A stretch of DNA of 64,000 nucleotides from Nocardiopsis dassonvillei_B (GTDB lineage Bacteria; Actinomycetota; Actinomycetes; Streptosporangiales; Streptosporangiaceae): positions 6,324,001-6,388,000 of the forward strand of contig NZ_OZ186815.1 of NCBI RefSeq assembly GCF_964273065.1. Reading direction: 5' to 3'. The notes beneath the pieces are model-generated. The model saw only the letters and a program-made list of their open reading frames with translations. It had not been told where the DNA came from and searched no databases. The translations under genes were made by a program, and so were the position numbers. Shown here piece after piece: positions 1-8,100 of this stretch (positions within the stretch are counted from its first letter, which is position 1; each line of letters begins with the position of its first letter).

Positions 1-411
1 CACCGACACCATCGTGTCCAGCCTGGCCCCCTCCAGCAGCGGTCGGCCGTCGGGCCCGGGGACGGCGAAGGTCGCCGCGACGGGCATGGGCTCGGAGATG
101 CCGCTGGACTCGATGAGCAGGTGGTCGAACCGGCCCTGCCCGGCCAGGCGGGCGACCTCCTCCAGCAGGTCGTCGCGCAGGGTGCAGCAGATGCAGCCGT
201 TGGTCATCTCCACCAGGCGCTCGTCGGTCCGGGACAGGTGCCCCCCGCCCCGGACCAGGTCGGCGTCGATGTTGATCTCGCTCATGTCGTTGACGATGAC
301 CGCGACGCGCAGGCCGTCCAGGTTCTTCAGCAGGTGGTCGAGCAGGGTGGTCTTGCCCGCGCCGAGGAATCCGGACAGCACGGTCACGGGCAGGTCGGTC
401 GGTGTGCCCAC
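1..411 (-). CDS. CobW/YciC-type G3E GTPase, putative zinc metallochaperone (partial, C-terminus outside window)
   Basis: The N-terminal 137 codons of a G3E-family P-loop GTPase are visible; the rest lies beyond position 1. A Walker A motif GFLGAGKTTLL begins about 13 residues in, and the CxCC metal-binding motif (NGCICC) follows near residue 70. That combination defines the COG0523/CobW zinc-chaperone branch, which binds Zn(II) and transfers it to client enzymes under zinc starvation. The GTG start at 411 lies 3 nt after the TGA of the upstream methyltransferase, so the two are co-transcribed from a promoter carrying a Zur-type box at 1248-1262. Family assignment is firm; the zinc role is inferred from the motif and the box. 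Confidence 0.88.
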   Translation of the reverse strand, partial: MGTPTDLPVTVLSGFLGAGKTTLLDHLLKNLDGLRVAVIVNDMSEINIDADLVRGGGHLSRTDERLVEMTNGCICCTLRDDLLEEVARLAGQGRFDHLLIESSGISEPMPVAATFAVPGPDGRPLLEGARLDTMVSV

Positions 412-414
412 GGG

Positions 415-1155
415 TCAGTCCTCCCGCAGGATCTTGTACAGGCCGGCCTCGGCGGGGCCGTGGGGGGCGACGGCCAGGCCGTGGGGCGCGGTCTCGGCGC
501 GCAGGGACCGCTCCGACACGGTCCACCAGTCGTAGCGGACGTCGTCGGAGGACAGGACGCGGTCGCCCTCGCGGGTCTCGTAGGTCATGTGCCAGGTGAG
601 GCGCTCGGGCCCGGCGGGCTCGGCCCCGGCCCAGCCCACGTAGGTGCGCCCGCCCACGGGCACCTCGCTCATCCGGGACCGCTCCACCGCCTCGGGCCCG
701 GTCGGCCAGGGCAGGTTGACCAGGACGAACGCGCCGGGGGCCAGGCGCGGGGCCAGGTCCTCCCAGAGGCGGTCGCGCTCGTGGGGGCTGAAGTGGCCGA
801 TGAGGTTGGCCATGACCACACCGCCGATGAGCTCGGGCAGGTCGGCGGCCAGCAGGTCGTCGCCGTCCACGGTGACGCGGGTGCGCAGATCCGGGTCGTC
901 GGCGACGCGGGAGAGCAGTACGGCGACCAGGACGGGGGAGGGCTCCACGGCCAGGATCCGGGCCTGCGGCAGGGTTCGGGCGATGAGGCGGGTGCCCTGT
1001 CCGCCGCCCGCGCCCGCGTCCACGACGGGCCCGGAGTCCGCGGGCAGTCCACGCAGGGCCTCCGCGACGGTGGTGCCGTGGTGGTCCCACCAGCCGCGGA
1101 TCATGATGTCCAGGTAGCGGCCGGAGAGCCGGTAGGGGTCGTCGTACTCGGTCAC
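415..1155 (-). CDS. Class I SAM-dependent methyltransferase, zinc-island paralogue 1
   Basis: This 246-aa protein has a glycine-rich SAM motif I (VVDAGAGGGQG, near residue 45) and an acidic post-I strand (AVEPSPV). It is related to the second methyltransferase of the island at 20274-21008, with the same EPSPV...AVL.SRV block. The GTG start at 1155 is chosen because a GGAGAGG ribosome-binding site precedes it; longer readings run through the Zur box. It is first in an operon with the CobW GTPase. It could methylate the metallophore or act in zinc stress; the substrate cannot be told from sequence. Confidence 0.8.
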   Translation of the reverse strand: MTEYDDPYRLSGRYLDIMIRGWWDHHGTTVAEALRGLPADSGPVVDAGAGGGQGTRLIARTLPQARILAVEPSPVLVAVLLSRVADDPDLRTRVTVDGDDLLAADLPELIGGVVMANLIGHFSPHERDRLWEDLAPRLAPGAFVLVNLPWPTGPEAVERSRMSEVPVGGRTYVGWAGAEPAGPERLTWHMTYETREGDRVLSSDDVRYDWWTVSERSLRAETAPHGLAVAPHGPAEAGLYKILRED

Positions 1156-1481
1156 GGGATGCCTCTCCAGAGGTCGCGGAGGACGGGGCGGTCCCGCCGG
1201 TGCCGGGCGCCGGGGCCCGGCACCGACGGGGAGCCGTCTTGCCAAAATGAAAACGGTTATCATAATCTGGCATGGGTGGGCGGCCGCTGTCCACTCCTCG
1301 CATCCCAGTCCGGTCCGCAGGCCGCCCGCCCCCGCACACCCACCCGATCCGGCCCGTCGAGGAGCGGTGACCGGTCCGCCCTTCCCCCGAGGAGCGCATG
1401 TGAACAGCCCGCACCGTGACCCGAGCCCCGCCCGGGCGGCCGGACGGGCCCGGTACGCCGACCGGCCGGGAGCCCGGTGAC
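1156..1481. promoter_or_regulatory. Divergent control region between methyltransferase/CobW and Fur-family operons
   Basis: This 326-bp intergenic segment separates two divergent operons. Its one clear element is the Zur-type palindrome at 1248-1262, inside an AT-rich island that contrasts with the surrounding sequence. The box is 93 nt upstream of the methyltransferase start and about 220 nt upstream of the Fur-family start. It therefore may act mainly on the leftward operon, with the rightward one having its own promoter. No gene was recognised in the segment. Confidence 0.6.
1248..1262. promoter_or_regulatory. Zur-type operator 1
   Basis: The 15-mer TGAAAACGGTTATCA is a near-perfect inverted repeat with one mismatch against TGAAAAC-N-GTTTTCA. 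It matches the perfect copy at 5049-5063 at 14 of 15 positions. Actinobacterial Zur boxes centre on TGAAAAT..ATTTTCA, so this is a good match, whereas actinobacterial iron boxes (DmdR/IdeR, TTAGGTTAGSCTAACCTAA type) look quite different. Confidence 0.78.
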
Positions 1482-1874
1482 ATGGGTGCGGGAGCCAGGT
1501 ACGACGGCGAGGTGCTGGCCGCGCTGCGGCGGGGCGACCGGTTCCGCAGCTGCCAGGAGGTCCACGCCCTGATCGCGGACTCCGGCGGCGGTCCGCGGCG
1601 CCCCCCCAGCCTGTCCACCGTGTACCGGACGCTGCACCGGCTGGCGCGGGAGGGCGAGGTCGACACCATCCACTCCGAGGACGGCGAGCGCCTCTACCGC
1701 CGGTGCGCGACCTCCTCCCACCACCATCTGCTCTGCCGCGTGTGCGGCCGCGCACAGGAGGTCCCGCACGCGCGGGAGCTGCGCGCGGTGCTCACCCGGG
1801 TCGAGCGGCTGACCGGTTTCGCCGGACTCGCCTACTCACTGGAATTCGCGGGGGTGTGCCCTGACTGCGCATGA
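1482..1874 (+). CDS. zur: Fur-family metalloregulator, probably Zur
   Basis: This 130-aa protein has the Fur-family winged helix (SLSTVYRTLHRLAREGEV), a His-rich metal site (SSHHHLLC) and two CxxC pairs (CRVC and the C-terminal CPDC) that hold structural zinc. The ATG at 1482 is preceded by GGGAG and gives the usual family length; an upstream GTG at 1416 only adds a disordered tail. It is first in an apparent operon with the EntA- and EntB-like genes. Two Zur-type boxes nearby and the CobW gene favour Zur over Fur, PerR or Nur. This would make it a cluster-situated regulator, repressing in high zinc. The specificity is inferred. Confidence 0.8.
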   Translation: MGAGARYDGEVLAALRRGDRFRSCQEVHALIADSGGGPRRPPSLSTVYRTLHRLAREGEVDTIHSEDGERLYRRCATSSHHHLLCRVCGRAQEVPHARELRAVLTRVERLTGFAGLAYSLEFAGVCPDCA

Positions 1875-1887
1875 CCGATCGGCCCTC

Positions 1888-2637
1888 GTGACCGGTGCCG
1901 CCGGAGGCATCGGCGGCGCCGTGGTCCGCCGCCTCGCCGGGTCGGGCTACCGGGTCGCCGCCGCGGACGCGGACGGCCCCGCCGTCCACAGGCTCACCGC
2001 CGGGCTCTCCCGCTCCGGCCTCCCCGTCACCGGGCACCGGCTCGACGTCACCGACGAGGCCGCGGTCGACGCCCTCGTGGCCGCGGTGGAGGAGGACCAG
2101 GGTCCCCTGGACGCCCTGGTCAACGTCGCCGGGGTCCTGCGCTGGGGAGCCGTCACGGAGTTCTCCTCCGACGACTGGCGCGCGGTCTTCGACGTCAACG
2201 CCCTGGGCGTCTTCCAGGTCTGCCGGGCCGCGGCCCGCAGGATGGCCCCGCGCGGGGCCGGGGCCATCGTCACGGTCGGTTCGGACGCGGGGACGGTGCC
2301 CCGGGCGGGCATGTCCGCGTACGCGGCCTCCAAGGCCGCGGTCGCCCACTTCACCCGCTGTCTCGGACTGGAGATGGCCCCCCGCGGGGTCCGGTGCAAC
2401 GTGGTGTCCCCCGGCGCGACCGACACCGGGATGAGCCGCGCCCGCTGGGGCGGTGCGGGGGGACCCCACCCCGCGGTGACCGGCGTGCCCGAGGAGTTCC
2501 GGGTGGGCATCCCCCTGGGCCGGCTGGCCCGCCCGGAGGACGTCGCCGACGCCGTCGCCTTCCTCTGCTCGCCCGAAGCCTCCCACATCACCATGCACGA
2601 CCTGCGCGTGGACGGAGGAGCCGGACTCGGCTCCTGA
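1888..2637 (+). CDS. EntA-like 2,3-dihydro-2,3-dihydroxybenzoate dehydrogenase (SDR)
   Basis: A short-chain dehydrogenase with the NAD motif VTGAAGGIGG, the NVAG motif and the catalytic YAASK. The C-terminal SPGATDTGM segment is typical of EntA/DhbA, which oxidise 2,3-dihydro-DHB to 2,3-dihydroxybenzoate. The first in-frame ATG/GTG/TTG is the GTG at 1888, but this starts inside the first Rossmann strand. In-frame codons from CTG 1861 add the expected TAHDRSAL strand and overlap the end of the Fur-family gene, so the true start may be that CTG. The ATG at 1871 is in another frame and stops after six codons. It lies between the regulator and the isochorismatase, consistent with DHB supply. Confidence 0.82.
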   Translation: MTGAAGGIGGAVVRRLAGSGYRVAAADADGPAVHRLTAGLSRSGLPVTGHRLDVTDEAAVDALVAAVEEDQGPLDALVNVAGVLRWGAVTEFSSDDWRAVFDVNALGVFQVCRAAARRMAPRGAGAIVTVGSDAGTVPRAGMSAYAASKAAVAHFTRCLGLEMAPRGVRCNVVSPGATDTGMSRARWGGAGGPHPAVTGVPEEFRVGIPLGRLARPEDVADAVAFLCSPEASHITMHDLRVDGGAGLGS

Positions 2638-2675
2638 CGCCGCCCGCGACCGAAGACGAGAGGCCGGAGAAAGCC

Positions 2676-3314
2676 GTGTCCCTGCCCGCCATCCCCTCCT
2701 ACCCCATGCCCACCGAGTCCGACCTGCCCGAACCCCGGATGGACTGGACGCTCGACCCCGACCGCTGCGTCCTGCTGGTCCACGACATGCAGCGGTACTT
2801 CCTCGGGGCGTTCGACGAGGGTGCCGAGCCGGTGCCCGAGCTGCTCTCCAACATCGCCCTGCTCCGCGAGGCCTGCGTGGAACGCGGCGTCCCCCGGATC
2901 TACACGGCCCAGCCCGGCGCGCAGAGGCCGGACGACCGGGGTCTGCTGCGGGACCTGTGGGGCGAGGGGCTGCGCGACGACCCGGCGCACACCGGCCTCG
3001 CGGTCCCGTTCGACGCGGAGCAGGGGGACCTGCACGTCACGAAGTGGCGGTACAGCGCCTTCGTGCGGACCGACCTGGAGGGCCTGCTCCGCCGGTCGGG
3101 CCGGGACCAGCTCGTCGTCTGCGGCGTGTACGCCCACATCGGTGTGCTGATGACCGCCTGCGACGCCTTCATGCGCGACATCCGGACGTTCGTCGCGGCC
3201 GACGCGGTCGCCGACTTCTCCGCCGCCGACCACGCGATGGCCCTGTCCTACGCGGCGCGCCGGTGCGCGGACGTGGTGACCGCCAAGCAGGTCCTCGCGG
3301 CCCTGGCCGCCTGA
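2676..3314 (+). CDS. Isochorismatase without ArCP domain (EntB/DhbB N-terminal type)
   Basis: This 212-aa protein is predicted to hydrolyse isochorismate to 2,3-dihydro-2,3-dihydroxybenzoate. It has the isochorismatase signature blocks: HDMQRYFL with the catalytic Asp, TKWRYSAF with the Lys, and GVYAHIG followed by DAFMRDI. The last block has Gly where nicotinamidases carry the nucleophilic Cys, as in true isochorismatases. Unlike EntB it ends without an aryl carrier domain; that domain is at the N-terminus of the first NRPS instead. The GTG start at 2676 follows GGAGAAAG. No isochorismate synthase is present in the window, so its substrate must come from elsewhere. Confidence 0.9.
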   Translation: MSLPAIPSYPMPTESDLPEPRMDWTLDPDRCVLLVHDMQRYFLGAFDEGAEPVPELLSNIALLREACVERGVPRIYTAQPGAQRPDDRGLLRDLWGEGLRDDPAHTGLAVPFDAEQGDLHVTKWRYSAFVRTDLEGLLRRSGRDQLVVCGVYAHIGVLMTACDAFMRDIRTFVAADAVADFSAADHAMALSYAARRCADVVTAKQVLAALAA

Positions 3315-3321
3315 GCGGCGC

Positions 3322-3362
3322 CCGGGGCGGGCGGCCCGCGCCGCCCGCGCCGGCCGCCCCGG
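3322..3362. terminator. Hairpin between convergent genes
   Basis: The 9-nt arms CCGGGGCGG (3322-3330) and CCGCCCCGG (3354-3362) are exact inverted repeats. They lie in the 51-bp gap between the convergent isochorismatase and aryl-AMP ligase genes. There is no U-tract, which is normal for actinomycete terminators. Confidence 0.5.
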
Positions 3363-3365
3363 CCG

Positions 3366-4973
3366 TCATGCGCCCCCGTGCGCGCGCAGCCGCCTCTTGT
3401 CGACCTTGCCGACCCCGGTGAGGGGGAGCGACGCGACAGGGCGCACCTCGTCGGGGACCTTGAACGGGGCCGCCCCGCGCCCCAGCACCGCCGCACGGAC
3501 CTCCTCCCGGGAGGGCACGGGGCCCTCCGCGACGAGGAACGCCACCGAGCGCTCCCCGAGGTGGGGGTCGGGCAGTCCCACGACCGCCGCGGCCCTGACC
3601 CCGGGCAGGGCGAGCAGGTACTCCTCCACCTCGACCGCGGCGATCTTCTCCCCGGCCCGGTTGACCTGGTCCTTGACCCGGCCCACCACCACCAGGTCCC
3701 CGGCGGGGGTCCGGGTGACGAGGTCCCCGGTGCGGTAGAAGCCGTCCGGTGTGAACCGCAGCGCGTCGAGCTCGCGCGCCCGGTAGTAGCCGCGCAGCGT
3801 GTAGGGGCCGCGGGTGAGCAGTTCCCCGGGGACGCCGTCGGGGACCGGGACGCCGTCCTCGTCCACGACGAGGACCTCGTCGGCGGGGGAGAGCGGCCTG
3901 CCCTGCGTGCCGCACACGACGTCGTCCGGGGCGTCCAGGGGCGTGTAGTTGTTCAGTCCCTCGGCCATGCCGAACACCTGCTGGAGCCGGCACCCCAGCT
4001 CCGGGCCGATCCGGCGGGCGGTGGTGTCGTCCAGGCGGGAGCCGCCGACCTGGAGCACCCGCAGCGAGGACAGGTCGGCCCGGGTCCGGCGGGCCTCGTC
4101 CAGCCAGGAGGGCACCAGGGCGGGCACGAGCGAGGTGAGGGTGACCCCCTCGCGTTCGATGAGTCCGAAGGCCGTGGTGGGGCTGGGGTCGGGGCACAGC
4201 ACGACGGTGCCCCCCGCGCCCAGGACGCCCACGATGCCCGGCGAGACCATGGTGAAGTTGTGCGCCGCGGGCAGGACCGCCAGGTAGACCGTGCCGGAGT
4301 CCACCCCGCACACCCCGGCCGAGGCGCGCGCGTTGTAGCCGTAGTCGGCGTGGGAGCGGGGGATCAGCTTGGGGGTGCCCGTGGTCCCCCCGGACAGCAG
4401 GAGCAGGGCCAGGTCCTCGGGGTCGGCGGCCTCGTCCAGGGGGCCGGCCTGCGGTGCGGGCAGGGACTCCAGGGAACGGGCGGGGGGGTCGCCGGGGTCG
4501 CCCGCGACGAGGACGTGGCGGACCCCGGGCAGCCTCCCTGCCATCCGGACCGCCTCGGCGCGCGGATCGGAGCGGCCGTACCGGTCGGCGACCACGAGCG
4601 CGCACGCGTCGGCGGTCCGGGCCAGCGACTCCACCTCGGCGGGGCCCAGGGAGGGCAGGGCCAGGACGGGGACCGCCCCGATGCGCAGCAGGGCGAACAG
4701 GGTGAGGACGTACTCCTCGCGGTTGGGCAGCCGCACCAGGACGCGTTCGCCCGCGCGGACCGGCAGCCCGGCCAGGCCGCGGGCGAGCCGGTCCACCCGG
4801 GCGTCGAGTTCGGCGTAGGTGAGCCGTCCGGATCGTGAGACGAGGGCGGTGGCCCCGCCTCGCCGGAGGGCCTGCTCCCTCAGCAGCCGCGACAGTGTCC
4901 GGTCCTCGCGAAAGCCCTGTTCGCGGTAGGAGCGGATCTCCTCCTCGGAGGGGCGCGGCCAGTCCTGCGTCAT
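3366..4973 (-). CDS. 2,3-Dihydroxybenzoate-AMP ligase (EntE/DhbE-like stand-alone A domain)
   Basis: This 535-aa enzyme would adenylate the aryl starter and load it onto the ArCP of the first NRPS. Visible motifs are the P-loop LLLSGGTTGTPKLIPRSH, the aryl-acid hallmark AAHNFTM, QQVFGMAEG, YRTGD and the catalytic lysine of TGVGKVDKR. In the A4 region the residue equivalent to DhbE Ser240 is Ser (HNFTMVS), which favours 2,3-DHB over salicylate. The residue near DhbE Val337 appears to be Asn (EGLNNYT), which is unusual. The ATG at 4973 has a GGGAG site 7 nt upstream. It is divergent from the NRPS operon across the second Zur-type box. Confidence 0.9.
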   Translation of the reverse strand: MTQDWPRPSEEEIRSYREQGFREDRTLSRLLREQALRRGGATALVSRSGRLTYAELDARVDRLARGLAGLPVRAGERVLVRLPNREEYVLTLFALLRIGAVPVLALPSLGPAEVESLARTADACALVVADRYGRSDPRAEAVRMAGRLPGVRHVLVAGDPGDPPARSLESLPAPQAGPLDEAADPEDLALLLLSGGTTGTPKLIPRSHADYGYNARASAGVCGVDSGTVYLAVLPAAHNFTMVSPGIVGVLGAGGTVVLCPDPSPTTAFGLIEREGVTLTSLVPALVPSWLDEARRTRADLSSLRVLQVGGSRLDDTTARRIGPELGCRLQQVFGMAEGLNNYTPLDAPDDVVCGTQGRPLSPADEVLVVDEDGVPVPDGVPGELLTRGPYTLRGYYRARELDALRFTPDGFYRTGDLVTRTPAGDLVVVGRVKDQVNRAGEKIAAVEVEEYLLALPGVRAAAVVGLPDPHLGERSVAFLVAEGPVPSREEVRAAVLGRGAAPFKVPDEVRPVASLPLTGVGKVDKRRLRAHGGA

Positions 4974-5048
4974 GTGGTCTCCCTTGCTGGTGGGGGTTCG
5001 GAGTCGACTCGAGGCGACCGAAGGTGCTATACAGGGACATATCGACAA

Positions 5049-5063
5049 TGAAAACGGTTTTCA
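5049..5063. promoter_or_regulatory. Zur-type operator 2
   Basis: TGAAAACGGTTTTCA is a perfect 7-1-7 inverted repeat set in an AT-rich patch, with partial symmetry beyond (GACAA...TTGTC flanks). It lies 76 nt from the ligase start and 46 nt from the proposed NRPS1 start, so one box could control both divergent transcripts. It shares 14 of 15 positions with the box at 1248-1262. Confidence 0.85.
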
Positions 5064-5108
5064 TTATTGTCGACCATGTCGAGAACAGCCATGGAGGGGT
5101 GGGGTGTC

Positions 5109-8100
5109 GTGTCACACCGTGGTGCGGAGGAGGCCTGTGTGATCGTGCGGGAACAGGTGGCACGGATTCTGGGAACGGACGGCTTCACCGACACCGACGA
5201 CCTCTTCGACCACGGACTCGACTCCCTGGGCCTCATCCGCCTCGTCGGGCAGTGGCGCGAGGAGGGACACGACGTCACCTTCGAGGACCTGGTCACCGCG
5301 CCGACGCTGGCGGACTGGACCTCCCTGCTGGAGCGCGCGGAGCGCACCGCGGACGCGGCCCCCGCGCCCGCCGCCGCCCCCGCGGCCGGGGGCGGTCCCT
5401 TCCCGATGGCGACCATGCAGCACGCCTACTGGGTCGGGCGCGGGGACGAGCAGCCCCTGGGCGGCGTCGCCGCGCACTTCTACACCGAGTTCGACGGCCG
5501 CGGCGTCGACCCCGGCCGGCTCTCCGCCGCGCTGGACGCCGTCGTCGACCGCCACCCCATGCTCCGCGCCCGGTTCGACGGCGACGGCCTCCAGCGCATC
5601 GCCCCCGCCGGAACGGGGACCGGGCTCACCGTCCACGACCTGCGCGCGGCCGCCCCCGAGGAGGCCGGGCGCACCCTGGACCGCCTGCGCGGGGAGAACA
5701 CCCACCGGCGCATGGACGTGGCCGCCGGCCACGTCCTGGACGTCGCGCTGTCGCTGCTGCCGGGCGACCGCACCCGCCTGCACGTGGACCTGGACATGAT
5801 CGTGGCCGACGCGCTCAGCCTGCGCGTCCTGCTCGACGACCTCCTGGCCGCCTACGAGGGCCGCGACCTGCCCCCGCTGGACTACGACTTCGCCCGCTAC
5901 CTGTCCGACCGCCGCCGCGACAGCGGCGCGGTCGAGCGGGCACGCGCCTGGTGGCACGAACGCCTGCGCGACCTGCCCCCCGCCCCCGAACTCCCCACGG
6001 TGGTCGACGCCTCCCGGCCCACCCCGGCCGGCTCCCCCCTCGCCCGGTCCACCCGCCTGCACCACCGGCTCACCCCGGAACGCACCCGGATGCTGTCCGA
6101 CCGGGCCCGCGCCGCCGGGGTCACCCCCGCCGCGGCCCTGGCCGCCGCCTTCGCCGAGGTGCTCGGCGCCTGGAGCGCCTCGCCCGCCTTCACCCTCAAC
6201 CTGCCGCTCTTCGACCGGGCGCCGCTGCACCCCGACGTGGACCGGCTGATCGGCGACTTCAGCGGTTCGGTGCTGCTGTCCGTCGACACCTCCGACGCGG
6301 TGCCCTTCGCCGACCGGGCCCGCACGGTCCGGCACGACCTGCACGCGGCGGTGGACCACGGCGCCTACGGCGGGGTGGAGGTGCTCCGCGACCTGGCCCG
6401 CCTCGACGGCGGCTCGATGACGCCGATGCCCGTCGTCTACACCAGCGCGATCGGCCTGGGACCGCTGTTCGGCGAGGCCGTCCAGAACGCCTTCGGCGCC
6501 CCCGTGCACATCATCTCCCAGGGCCCCCAGGTGTGGCTGGACGCCCAGGTCACCGAGCTGGACGGCGGCCTGCTGCTCAACTGGGACCTGCGGGAGAACG
6601 CGTTCGCCCCCGGGACCGCCGAGGCGGCCTTCGACGCCTACCGGGGCCTGGTCGAGTCCCTCATCGACGATCCCGGGGCCTGGTCGCGCCCCTTCCGGCC
6701 GCGCGTCCCCGCCGTGCTCGACGGCACCCGCGCCACCCCGGCCGCCGACCTGCCCGCCCCCGCGCCGCGCACCCTCCACGAGAGGTTCTTCGAGCACGCC
6801 CGCACGGCGCCCGGCGCCGTCGCCCTCATCTCACCCGAGGGGAAGGAGACGACCTACGGGGAGCTGGCCGAGCGCGCCCTGCGCATCGCCGGAGCGGTCG
6901 CCGACGCCGCCCCGGCAGGGGAGGCCGTCGCCCTGTGCCTGCCCCGGGGCACCGACCAGGTCGCCGCCCTGCTGGGGATCCTCGCCGCGGGCTGCGCCTA
7001 CCTGCCGGTGGGCGGGCACCAGCCCCCCGCCCGCAGGCGCGCCATCCTGGAACGGGGCGCCCCCGCCCTGCTGCTCTCGGACGACCCCGCCGTCCTCGCC
7101 GACACCGACCTGCCCGCGCTCACCCTCGCCCAGGCCCTGGCGGGCCCGGCCGCCGAGCCCCGGCCCACGGCACCGGACGCCCCCGCCTACGTGCTCTTCA
7201 CCTCGGGGTCGACCGGCGCCCCCAAGGGAGTGGAGGTGCCCCACCGGGCCGCCGCGCACACCGTCGACATCCTCAACGCCCTCCTGGACGCGGGGCCGCG
7301 GGACCGTACCCTGGCCCTCGCCGAGATCGACTTCGACATGTCGGTCTTCGACCTCTTCGCCCCCCTGTCGTCGGGGGGAGCCGCCGTCCTGGTGGACTCC
7401 GGCGACCGCCGCGACGCCGCCGGATGGGCGGGCGCGGCCGAGCGGGCCGGGGCCACCCTCCTCAACTGCGTGCCCACCCTGCTCGACATGCTGCTGACCG
7501 CCGTCGAATCCGGTCTGGCGGCGGCCCCGCCGCTGCGCGCGGTCCTGCTCGGCGGCGACCGCGTCGGCACCGACCTGCCCGGGCGACTGCGCGCGATCGC
7601 CCCCGGGAGCCGCTTCCTGGCACTGGGCGGGATGACCGAGGCCGCCGTCCACTCCACCCTGCTGGAGGTCGACGAGCCCGACCCCGCCTGGAGCCACGTC
7701 CCCTGGGGCCGCCCGCTGCCCGGTGTGCGCTGCCGGGTCGTCGACACCCAGGGGCGCGACCGCCCCGACCTGGTGCCCGGCGAGCTCTGGGTGGGGGGAG
7801 CCGGACTGGCCCGCGGCTACCGGGGCGCCCCCGCCACCACCGCCGACCGGTTCGTGCACGCCGACGGGCGGCGCTGGTACCGCACCGGCGACGCCGCCCG
7901 CCACCTCCCCGACGGATCCCTGGAGTTCCTCGGCCGCCTGGACCACCAGGTCAAGGTCAACGGGGTGCGGATCGAGACCGGCGAGGTCGAGGCCGCCCTG
8001 ACCGCGCACCCCGGGGTCGCGTCCGCCGCCGCCCTCGTCCTGCCCGGCCCGGTCCCCGTACTCGCCGCCGCAGTCGTCCCGGTCCCCGACGCCGCCGGAG

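Noticed and set aside
121..1419. Plus-strand frame opposite CobW and the first methyltransferase
   Set aside because: Opposite-strand shadow of genes with clear motifs; it also covers the Zur-box control region.
1871..1891. ATG at 1871 as the EntA-like start
   Set aside because: It is in a different frame and terminates after six codons.
1248..5063. Interpreting the two palindromes as iron (Fur/DmdR) boxes
   Set aside because: Actinobacterial iron boxes have a TTAGGTTAGSCTAACCTAA pattern, not TGAAAAC..GTTTTCA; a CxCC-type CobW gene at the same control region supports zinc.
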